Positions 6,767 to 12,850 of a DNA stretch of 12,850 nucleotides are shown piece by piece (positions within the stretch are counted from its first letter, which is position 1; every line of letters begins with the position of its first letter). The notes below the pieces were generated by a model that ran no database searches, was not told where the DNA came from, and was given only the letters and a program-made list of their open reading frames with translations. The translations under genes and the position numbers were made by a program. Origin of the DNA: Victivallales bacterium (lineage in GTDB: Bacteria; Verrucomicrobiota; Lentisphaeria; Victivallales; JAADHT01); the NCBI GenBank assembly GCA_016930955.1, contig JAFGFR010000154.1, positions 1-12,850 on the forward strand, in the 5' to 3' direction.

Positions 6767-8176
6767 TCAGTGCAGTTTTTTCAGTATTTGCCCGGAAGCC
6801 GAGTCCTCGACGGCCCAGCCCAAGGCTCTGATCTCGTCCCTGATCCTGTCGGAGGCGGCATAATCCTTTTGCTCGCGGGCGGCACGCCGTTCATCGAGAA
6901 GCAGGGACACATCCTCGGGGATACTGTCCCCCTCGGGGGCCACATCAAGAGGCAGCACACCATAGATCCTGTCGAACTTCCTGAAAAGCTTCATCACCTC
7001 AGAGGCGTCTTCCTCTGAGACCTTGTCCATGTCCAGGAGCTTGTTGACATCTTTTGCCAGACCGTGAAGCACGGCTGTCGCGCCGGCAATGTTCAGGTCG
7101 TCGCATATCGCCTTGCTGAATCCCTCGTCCGCATCCCGCAAAAGCTTGCCAAGTCCTTTAGAAACTTTCACTTCCACTGATCCCAGGCGCCGAAACAACT
7201 CCGCGAAAGACTCCAGCGTCCTACGACTCTGGCCCAGCGCCTTGAAAGAAAAATCAAGCTTCTTGCGGTAGTGAGTGCCCAGCAGCACCAGCCTGATCTC
7301 CTCGGCCTTGTAGCCTTTTTCCAGCAGGTCCCGCAACGTGTAGAAGTTGCCCAGTGACTTCGACATCTTCTCGCCCTCGACCGTCAGATAGCCGCAGTGC
7401 AGCCAAAAGTTTACAAACCTGCACCCGTTGGCCGCCTCGCTCTGCGCTATCTCGTCCTCGTGGTGAGGGAAAAGGTTGTCTATACCGCCGGTGTGTATAT
7501 CGAAGGTCTTGCCGAGGTACTTCATGCTCATCGCGCTGCATTCGATATGCCACCCTGGACGCCCCTTGCCCCACGGGCTCTCCCAAAAGACTTCCCCATC
7601 CGACTCGGACCAGCTCTTCCAGAGCGCAAAATCCGCCACGGCATCCTTGTCGTACTCGTCATTGCACACCCTCTCTCCCGGGCGCTGGGCACCCATGTCC
7701 ATGCGCGAAAGCTTGCCGTAGTTTGCGAATTTCGCAATCGAGAAATACACCGACCCGTCATCCGCACGGTACGCATAACCTCTGTCCATCAGCGTCTTGA
7801 TCAAAGAGATCATCTCGGGTATATGATCCGTGGCCGCAGGGTAATACTCCGCCTTCTCTATCTTCAACAAGGCGATATCCTCGAAGAATGACCGCTTGAA
7901 CCTCTCGGTGAACTCCGATAGCCCAAGCCCCGCCTCACGCGAGTCGCGTATAGTCTTGTCGTCAACATCCGTCAGATTCATCACCTGCTCGACCCTGTAA
8001 CCACAATACTCAAGCGCCCTCCTAAGGACATCCTCGAATATGTAAGCCCGGAAATTGCCGATGTGCGCGAAGTTGTACACTGTAGGCCCGCATGTGTACA
8101 TCTTGGCCACTCCGGGAGTCAGAGGAACAAACTCCTCCTTCCTGCGGCTCAATGAATTGTAAAATTTTATCTCCAT
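6767..8176 (-). CDS. cysS: Cysteinyl-tRNA synthetase
   Basis: The enzyme charges tRNA-Cys with cysteine in the cytoplasm. The 469-residue product is of normal length and shows class I features: YTCGPTVYN with zinc-ligand C29, the HIGH-type motif HIGN (38-41), the HTGGIDNLFPHHEDE region holding further zinc ligands and substrate contacts, and KMSKS (270-274) followed by LGN. The C-terminal part has the expected helical anticodon-binding region and ends ILKKLH. The ATG at 8176 is preceded by GGAGAGG. It is divergent from the glycosyltransferase gene and convergent with the pseudopilin gene. All key motifs are present and nothing is unusual. Confidence 0.98.
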   Translation of the reverse strand: MEIKFYNSLSRRKEEFVPLTPGVAKMYTCGPTVYNFAHIGNFRAYIFEDVLRRALEYCGYRVEQVMNLTDVDDKTIRDSREAGLGLSEFTERFKRSFFEDIALLKIEKAEYYPAATDHIPEMISLIKTLMDRGYAYRADDGSVYFSIAKFANYGKLSRMDMGAQRPGERVCNDEYDKDAVADFALWKSWSESDGEVFWESPWGKGRPGWHIECSAMSMKYLGKTFDIHTGGIDNLFPHHEDEIAQSEAANGCRFVNFWLHCGYLTVEGEKMSKSLGNFYTLRDLLEKGYKAEEIRLVLLGTHYRKKLDFSFKALGQSRRTLESFAELFRRLGSVEVKVSKGLGKLLRDADEGFSKAICDDLNIAGATAVLHGLAKDVNKLLDMDKVSEEDASEVMKLFRKFDRIYGVLPLDVAPEGDSIPEDVSLLLDERRAAREQKDYAASDRIRDEIRALGWAVEDSASGQILKKLH

Positions 8177-8206
8177 AGCCTCTCCAGAATTCCCGATGAA
8201 ATCCTT

Positions 8207-8234
8207 ACAATAACTTCTAAGTTCGACAAATCAA
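8207..8234 (-). promoter_or_regulatory. Weak putative promoter of cysS
   Basis: On the minus strand TTGATT (8229-8234) and TATTGT (8207-8212) are spaced 16 bp, each matching the consensus at 4/6 positions, about 30 bp upstream of the cysS ATG. It is the best pair seen in this divergent gap, but it is weak. Confidence 0.25.
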
Positions 8235-8257
8235 TCCGCCCTTTTTTTAACCTATGA

Positions 8258-8286
8258 TTGAAATATGTTTGTCAGAGCGGTAAACT
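8258..8286 (+). promoter_or_regulatory. Putative promoter of the GT4 gene
   Basis: TTGAAA (8258-8263) and TAAACT (8281-8286) are exactly 17 bp apart and match the consensus at 5/6 and 4/6 positions. The implied transcript start near 8292 falls after the upstream in-frame TTG at 8287, which argues against that codon as the start and for initiation further down. Confidence 0.4.
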
Positions 8287-8333
8287 TTGCGTGATCATCG
8301 GGGCGGGATTTGCGGTGTGTTTTTTGCAGTTAC

Positions 8334-8341
8334 AGGAGGAG
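8334..8341 (+). promoter_or_regulatory. Shine-Dalgarno deciding a CTG start
   Basis: AGGAGGAG is a near-perfect anti-16S match. Five bases after it, in frame with the glycosyltransferase, stands CTG (8347), exactly where the family's usual MKILIF-type start is expected. No ATG, GTG or TTG lies at a suitable distance. Confidence 0.65.
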
Positions 8342-8346
8342 AGAGA

Positions 8347-9417
8347 CTGAAGATCCTGATTTTTATAGACGATCTTTTATGCGGGGGCACGGAGGCTGTT
8401 TTGGCAAGCAGGCTGGCCAATTTGTCTTCCGGCACGGAAGCGCATGTCGCGACGCTTTATGCCGAGGGGCTTGCGGCGGAAACGATAAGAGCTCTGGGAA
8501 TAAAGGTGGAATGCCTCGGGGCCGGAGACATCGGGCGCTTGAAGACGATAGCCAAGGCAAGAGACATAGAGCGTCAATTGCACCCGGATGTCTCAGTGTG
8601 CATGCGAAGTGTGGCACGTGGGCTTCTGCCTTTTTCCCTGAAGGGTAAAGTTGCAATGTTCTGGGATCACCCGATAATCCGGACATCCCCGCGGCAAGCA
8701 ATGGCAGAGGCCTTCCAGGTAAGGTTTGCCGGCGCACGAATGTACTGCTGCAGCAACGCCACTCGAGCAGCATTGCTGAAGATCTATCCCGGCAGAGAGA
8801 TCGCTGTGATACCCAACTGCTACAACACGACGCTTTTTTCCCCGGTCAAGACGACCCGAGGCAATGACAGGAAGAAAAAAGTCAAAATCATCAGCGTCGG
8901 CAACATGCGACGAGAGAAAAACCATCTGGACAAACTGCGCGTGGCAAAGATACTCAAGCGAGAGAAAGTGGATTTCAGCATGGAGATCATAGGCCATGGC
9001 GACTCGCGCGAGCTCCATGGGGCCATAGCCGATTACAAACTTGAAGGAATGGTCGAGATAGTCCCCGGCAGCAAGGACATCCCCGCGAAGCTGCACAACT
9101 CAGATATCTTCCTCTTCACATCTCTCTCGGAAGGCTTTCCGGTGTCTTTGCTCGAGGCCATGGCATGCGCGCTTCCTTGCGTTAGCTATCACTTCCCCGG
9201 CATCGAGGAAATAGACAGCACACTCGACTCGCTGGAGCTTGTCCGCCACCCGGGAGACACTGAGGCGATGGCGGCCAGAATAATCAACCTTGCCTCAGAC
9301 CCTGGGAAAAGAAAAAATCTCGGCCTGAAAGCAGCGGAGCTGGTCCGGGAATCCTTCTCGGCAAAAAAAAACACCGCAGAATGGGAGGAATTCCTCAAAA
9401 AGACCGTTTCATCCTAA
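8347..9417 (+). CDS. GT4-family glycosyltransferase (GT-B fold), probable CTG start
   Basis: The product transfers a sugar from a nucleotide-activated donor, probably in synthesis of a cell-surface glycan; donor and acceptor cannot be read from sequence. Counted from CTG at 8347 it has 356 residues. The N-terminus KILIFIDDLLCGGTE is the first strand and glycine loop of a GT-B Rossmann domain. The C-terminal donor domain has VGNMRREKNH, IIGHGDSRELH and SEGFPVSLLEAMACALP, which contains the E-x7-E motif (E262, E270). The CTG choice rests on the strong Shine-Dalgarno and on where family members begin; GTG at 8317 and TTG at 8287 are in-frame alternatives without a ribosome site. A run of nine A lies in the 3' end (9363-9371). 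The gene is alone on its strand and convergent with the FAH-family gene. Confidence 0.9.
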   Translation: MKILIFIDDLLCGGTEAVLASRLANLSSGTEAHVATLYAEGLAAETIRALGIKVECLGAGDIGRLKTIAKARDIERQLHPDVSVCMRSVARGLLPFSLKGKVAMFWDHPIIRTSPRQAMAEAFQVRFAGARMYCCSNATRAALLKIYPGREIAVIPNCYNTTLFSPVKTTRGNDRKKKVKIISVGNMRREKNHLDKLRVAKILKREKVDFSMEIIGHGDSRELHGAIADYKLEGMVEIVPGSKDIPAKLHNSDIFLFTSLSEGFPVSLLEAMACALPCVSYHFPGIEEIDSTLDSLELVRHPGDTEAMAARIINLASDPGKRKNLGLKAAELVRESFSAKKNTAEWEEFLKKTVSS

Positions 9418-9516
9418 ATAAAGCAGTTGCCGCAGTGTGCCGTGGATCTATTCCTCAAGCTTTGCATGCAAATATGTTAATTGTCATTTTTGAGATTTAA
9501 CTGCTTCATTTAGGAT
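9411..9516. repeat. 18-bp inverted repeat spanning two convergent stop codons
   Basis: ATCCTAAATAAAGCAGTT (9411-9428) matches the reverse complement of 9499-9516 at 17 of 18 positions, with 70 bp between. The left arm contains the glycosyltransferase stop (TAA at 9415-9417); the right arm ends in the FAH-family stop codon. Inside lie CTCAA (9454-9458) with TTGAG (9490-9494) and the perfect palindrome TTTGCATGCAAA (9461-9472). It could serve as a bidirectional transcript-end structure, or it could be a small MITE-like element of 106 bp; no target-site duplication is visible. Confidence 0.6.
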
Positions 9517-10226
9517 TATTCTTCGACCACGTTGTTGCGTAGGGTTCCGATGTTCTCGATCTCGACCTCGACGATGTCTCCATGTTTGACGGGTCCGACG
9601 CCTGATGGTGTGCCTGTCGAGATCAGATCCCCCGGCTCGAGCGTGAAGTTTCTCGATATGAAGGATATCATCTTGGGGATATTGAAGATCATCATCGAGG
9701 TGCTGGAGTCCTGGACAGTCTTGCCGTTGAGTCTGCAGGAAAGCCTGAGGTTCTGGGGGTCGCCAATATTCTCCGGGGTGACCAGCCTGGGACCCACAGG
9801 GGCGAAGGTGTCGAGGGATTTGGCCCTGAACCAGCCGGAGATGTCGCTCTTCTGGATGTTGCGTTGGCTCACGTCGTTGAGGCAGGTATATCCCATGACG
9901 TAGTCTAGCGCGTTCTCTTCAGGGACATCTTTGCAGCGTCTTGAGATGACGAATGCCAGCTCGGCCTCGTAGTCCACTCTGAGTGGGGTATCGAATGTAT
10001 ATTTTTTGAGGAAGGCCGGGATGACGATGGGTTCCTCATGCCCGACCAATGCGTTTGGTGTGATGGCGAAGAGCACCGGCTCGGAGGGGATGCCGTCGTC
10101 GAAGTTCGATACGTTGATCTTCGAGTGCTCCTTTATGTGGTCGAGGTAGTTTTTCCCGAGTGCGATGATCTTTGACGGGGCGAGGTCGTAAGATTTTTCG
10201 CCATCGTTTACCGGAAGTCTTATCAT
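9516..10226 (-). CDS. Fumarylacetoacetate hydrolase (FAH) family protein
   Basis: Members of this superfamily use a divalent metal to hydrolyse, decarboxylate or isomerise 2-oxo/enol acids such as acylpyruvates and 2-hydroxyhepta-2,4-diene-dioate. From ATG at 10226 the product has 236 residues. The metal triad is present as YEAELAFVI (E87, E89) and NDVSQRN (D118), and the C-terminus has the family's PGDLISTGTPSGVGP and GDIVEVEIENIG. I chose 10226 because AAGGAA lies seven bases upstream and IRLPV begins the family domain; the frame also opens at 10277, but the extra 17 residues look like leader sequence. It lies 106 bp downstream of the TPR gene on the same strand and may share its transcript. 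The exact substrate cannot be assigned. Confidence 0.92.
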   Translation of the reverse strand: MIRLPVNDGEKSYDLAPSKIIALGKNYLDHIKEHSKINVSNFDDGIPSEPVLFAITPNALVGHEEPIVIPAFLKKYTFDTPLRVDYEAELAFVISRRCKDVPEENALDYVMGYTCLNDVSQRNIQKSDISGWFRAKSLDTFAPVGPRLVTPENIGDPQNLRLSCRLNGKTVQDSSTSMMIFNIPKMISFISRNFTLEPGDLISTGTPSGVGPVKHGDIVEVEIENIGTLRNNVVEE

Positions 10227-10281
10227 AGTTCTATTCCTTGCCGATGCGGAAGCGGGCATGCCTTTTTGGTCTGTCACGACC

Positions 10282-10322
10282 GCACTGCCTGCCGCGCCAC
10301 CCGCAGTTCATGCGGGAAGTGC
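10282..10322. other. Two-tier stem-loop between the TPR and FAH-family genes
   Basis: An inner perfect stem CCCGCA/TGCGGG with a 5-nt loop (10300-10316) sits inside an outer stem GCACT (10282-10286) / AGTGC (10318-10322). It begins 11 bp past the TPR stop on the minus strand. No clear T-run follows in that direction, so it may attenuate, stabilise or process the transcript rather than terminate it. Confidence 0.4.
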
Positions 10323-10332
10323 AGCCGGCTCC

Positions 10333-12850
10333 CTAGTCCATAAACACCCTGTGGTACTGCAGCATCTCCCTTGCCAGCACAGCCTCATCGCTGCCCTGGA
10401 ACTGCCTGGCGACTTTCTTGTACTGCTCGATGGCGAGCTCCTTCTCGCCTTTCTGATCGAGGGCTCTTGCGACCTCGAGCATCGCGCGGGAAGTCCAAGT
10501 CTTGAAGTTTGAATAGTTAAGCTCCACCTTGACCAGCTCCTTCAATGCCTGGTCGTAGTCCTTTACCGCCATGTGGCATTGTCCGATTTGGAACTGTGCC
10601 CGGGCTGAAATCTCGTCGCGTATATGGAAGCGCAACACTGCTGTGTAGTCCTGGATCGCCTCCTGGTATTTCTTTTGGTTCTCGAGGCACCACCCGCGCC
10701 ACAAGCGGGCACGGCGGTCATACTGGCTTCGCGGGAATTCTGTCATGAAGGTCTCGAAGGTTTTCTGCGCCCCGCTCCAGTTGCCCTTGAGCGTCTGGGC
10801 CTCGCCCAGCCTTAGAAGCGCCTGCTCACGGACCTCGCTCTTGGCCGCCGACGACACTGAAAGAAGAAAATGCTCGTAGGCAGTGTCGAAATCCTTTATG
10901 TCCAGCCGTATCTCGCCAGCCTGATAGGCGGCGACGGGCGTGAACTCGGTTCCCGGAAAGGTCTTGAGCAACCTCTCGAATGTCTCCATAGCCTCCCTGT
11001 CCTGCTTCCTGCCGAGGAAGCACCATGCCAGACGGTAGAGCACCTTCTGGTGCATCTCGTCGCGGAGCCCCTTCGCGAGAAGCTTGTCGAGCAGTGCGAT
11101 TGCATCGTTATAGTTCTCGGCCTCGAACTCCAGCTCCGCCAGCTCGAGTGTCGCACGTTCAGCAAGGTCACCCAGAGGAAATTCCGTAAGAAGGGCCTTG
11201 TAGTTGTCCCGGGCCTCGTTCGTCCTCTTCAGCTCCCTCGCCCTCCACGCCGACTCGTAGAGCGCCCTTGGAATCAGCTCGGACCTGGGGTTGCTGGTTA
11301 TGAACTGCTTGAAGACATCGTCGGAGGCCTTGTACTTGTCCTGCCTGGAAAGAGTTATCGCGTAATAGAACTGCGCCTGCTCGACCTTCGGGTCGGCCTG
11401 GTAGGTATCGAGGAACCTCTTCAGCGTCTCCTGGGCTTTAGGGTAGTCGTTCATCTCGATGTACAAGACTCCCTGCTGGTAAAGCGAGTCCGGCGCAAAG
11501 GGGCTTTCAGGATGGTCTTGCACAACTCTCTGGAAATAGTCAATGGCCCGTTTCAAATTCTTGCTTTCAAGCGCGATCCATGCAAGATAGTAGTCTGCCT
11601 GCGGGACGAAGACAGATGCGGGGAAGTCGGCGATCACCTTCTCGAGATTCCTTCTCGCCTCGTCGTAGAGCTTCGCATTGTACTGCAGCTTGCCCAGCTC
11701 GGTCATGGCGTGTGGAGCAAATGAGCTTCCGGGGTAGGAGGTCAGCACCCTCTGGAGCATCTCGATGGCCTTTTGCGGGTTGTCGAGCCTGATATATGCG
11801 AGTCCTGCCTTGAGCAGGGCGGCGTCGGCATTTGTTTTAGTCGGATGGTCCTTGGCGAATCTCTGGAGGTCCTTGATCGCCGGCTCGAGATTGTCGAGAT
11901 TGTAAGCACACAGACCCGCTATGTAGTAGAGCTGCTCGAAGAAATCGCCCTTGACATCCCGTTGGAGCAGGGGCTTGAGCTCCAGAAGCGCGTCGTCCCA
12001 TTTCTTCATCTCGCAGAATGCCTGGGCTATGCGGAAAGAAGCCTCGTTCGTGTACTTGCCGACACCCTCCCATGGGATGAACTGGCGGTATTCGCCTATC
12101 GCCCTCTCGTACTGCATAAGGAAGAAAAGGTTCTCTGCCCTGAGAAACCTGACATCCTCGGCGAAGGGGTCTTGAGCGTATTTCCCGAGAAATGTGTCGC
12201 AAGAGGCCAGGCTTGTGTCGTATTCCTTCGCGCGGTTCTCGCAGAAGGCCTTGAGCCTGATCGCCTCGGCGGTGAGAGTGAACTCGGGGAAGTCTGAAGA
12301 CACCCGTTTGAACTCTTCCGCAGCCTCCTTGTACTTCTCCTGCCCCAGCAGGGCATTGGCATAGTTGAATATGAGATTCGGGAACAACTTGTCGCCGGCG
12401 AACTTGCGCAAGGCAGGCTGAAGGATGTCTATCGCCGTGGCGAACTGCCGCTGCCTGAGGAAGGTCTCGCCGAGCCAGAGAGTTGCCTTGGCCTGCACCT
12501 CTCCCTTCTCGGTCATCCCGCCAAACACTCCCTGGGCCTTTGGATAGTCTTTTAGCTCGAGGTAGCATCTCCCCAGGTATATGCCCGCCTCGTTGGCATT
12601 CTCGTTCTGGGGATATAACGTCCGGAGATCGTTGAAGTCGCGGATCGCCGAGTTGTACTCTTTCTGCATGAACTTGATGTAACCCATGCGGAAAAGGGCA
12701 TTTGGCGCCATGTTCCCCTTGAGCTGCCTTGCGACGATCTCGTGGTTTTTTATTGCGGTGTCGATATTTCCCATTCTGTGCTGGCACTCGCCGACAAGAA
12801 AGTACGCCTGCTCGGTGAAGGGGAAGTTCGGGTCGCTTTTTATCAGCGCC
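10333..12850 (-). CDS. Large tetratricopeptide-repeat protein, N-terminus beyond window
   Basis: The frame is open to the right edge, giving at least 839 residues; an internal Met at 12774 is not the start, because coding with the same repeat character continues upstream (DPNFPFTEQAYFLVGECQHR). The whole visible part is a solenoid of roughly 22 TPR-like helix pairs of about 36-37 residues, with repeating elements such as A-x-x-x-L-G-x-x-Y, Y-x-x-A-x-x-x-F and F-P-x-S-x-x-A. This spacing resembles the TPR_6 type of BamD and YbgF/CpoB, envelope proteins, so a periplasmic or outer-membrane scaffold is a reasonable guess. No catalytic domain is present in the visible part, and it ends in REMLQYHRVFMD. 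A signal peptide or anchor, if any, would lie beyond the window. Binding partner is unknown. Confidence 0.9.
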   Translation of the reverse strand, partial: ALIKSDPNFPFTEQAYFLVGECQHRMGNIDTAIKNHEIVARQLKGNMAPNALFRMGYIKFMQKEYNSAIRDFNDLRTLYPQNENANEAGIYLGRCYLELKDYPKAQGVFGGMTEKGEVQAKATLWLGETFLRQRQFATAIDILQPALRKFAGDKLFPNLIFNYANALLGQEKYKEAAEEFKRVSSDFPEFTLTAEAIRLKAFCENRAKEYDTSLASCDTFLGKYAQDPFAEDVRFLRAENLFFLMQYERAIGEYRQFIPWEGVGKYTNEASFRIAQAFCEMKKWDDALLELKPLLQRDVKGDFFEQLYYIAGLCAYNLDNLEPAIKDLQRFAKDHPTKTNADAALLKAGLAYIRLDNPQKAIEMLQRVLTSYPGSSFAPHAMTELGKLQYNAKLYDEARRNLEKVIADFPASVFVPQADYYLAWIALESKNLKRAIDYFQRVVQDHPESPFAPDSLYQQGVLYIEMNDYPKAQETLKRFLDTYQADPKVEQAQFYYAITLSRQDKYKASDDVFKQFITSNPRSELIPRALYESAWRARELKRTNEARDNYKALLTEFPLGDLAERATLELAELEFEAENYNDAIALLDKLLAKGLRDEMHQKVLYRLAWCFLGRKQDREAMETFERLLKTFPGTEFTPVAAYQAGEIRLDIKDFDTAYEHFLLSVSSAAKSEVREQALLRLGEAQTLKGNWSGAQKTFETFMTEFPRSQYDRRARLWRGWCLENQKKYQEAIQDYTAVLRFHIRDEISARAQFQIGQCHMAVKDYDQALKELVKVELNYSNFKTWTSRAMLEVARALDQKGEKELAIEQYKKVARQFQGSDEAVLAREMLQYHRVFMD

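Noticed and set aside
6719..6781. Possible terminator between pseudopilin and cysS
   Set aside because: TGACCC pairs with GGGTCA and a run of T occurs at 6775-6781, but the loop is long, the T-run is inside the cysS 3' end and is not adjacent to the stem.
9363..9371. Run of nine A in the glycosyltransferase gene
   Set aside because: It could be slippery, but it encodes an ordinary Lys-Lys-Asn near the C-terminus and the frame is intact on both sides; one tract is weak evidence for phase variation.
10870..11724. 284-codon plus-strand open frame
   Set aside because: It is antisense to the TPR gene, whose repeats are unmistakable; the Leu/Val/Glu-rich translation mirrors the repeat codons.

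Overview
The window looks like a chromosomal segment of a Gram-negative-type bacterium from the PVC superphylum, most likely Lentisphaerae-like. The main clue is the pseudopilin at 5995-6726, with its FTLIELLVV...ASMLLPAL N-terminus and a near H-X9-DG C-terminal motif, a combination abundant in Lentisphaerae, Verrucomicrobia and Planctomycetes. Housekeeping genes are moderately GC-rich (about 58% in lines counted by hand). Taxonomy is inferred from protein style only; no marker gene was compared.

Layout. The left edge holds triosephosphate isomerase (minus, cut by the window edge), divergent from mreB (plus). From about 2011 to 6726 comes an accessory block: a GH110-like right-handed beta-helix protein with a pseudopilin-type N-terminus (plus), a secreted beta-helix protein of mosaic base composition (minus, convergent), a 389-bp intergenic region with a REP-like palindrome, and a pseudopilin whose first about 20 residues are those of a REP-associated (RAYT/Y1) transposase. 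Core genes resume with cysS (minus), a divergent GT4 glycosyltransferase (plus) that appears to start at CTG behind a perfect Shine-Dalgarno, a fumarylacetoacetate-hydrolase family enzyme (minus), and a very long TPR protein (minus) running off the right edge.

How it fits together. The core genes are unrelated housekeeping functions (glycolysis, cell shape, translation, glycan synthesis, small-molecule catabolism, and probably an envelope TPR scaffold). The accessory block concerns exported proteins: two beta-helix proteins that could act on or bind polysaccharide, and a pseudopilin. Two of its genes share an 86% identical 72-nt segment encoding the prepilin signal, so this export module has been copied or shuffled. 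No CRISPR array, rRNA, tRNA or complete transposon was seen. The best candidates for something unusual are the transposase/pseudopilin chimera, the pseudopilin-signal/GH110 fusion, the GC mosaic in the secreted beta-helix gene, and an 18-bp inverted repeat spanning two convergent stop codons.
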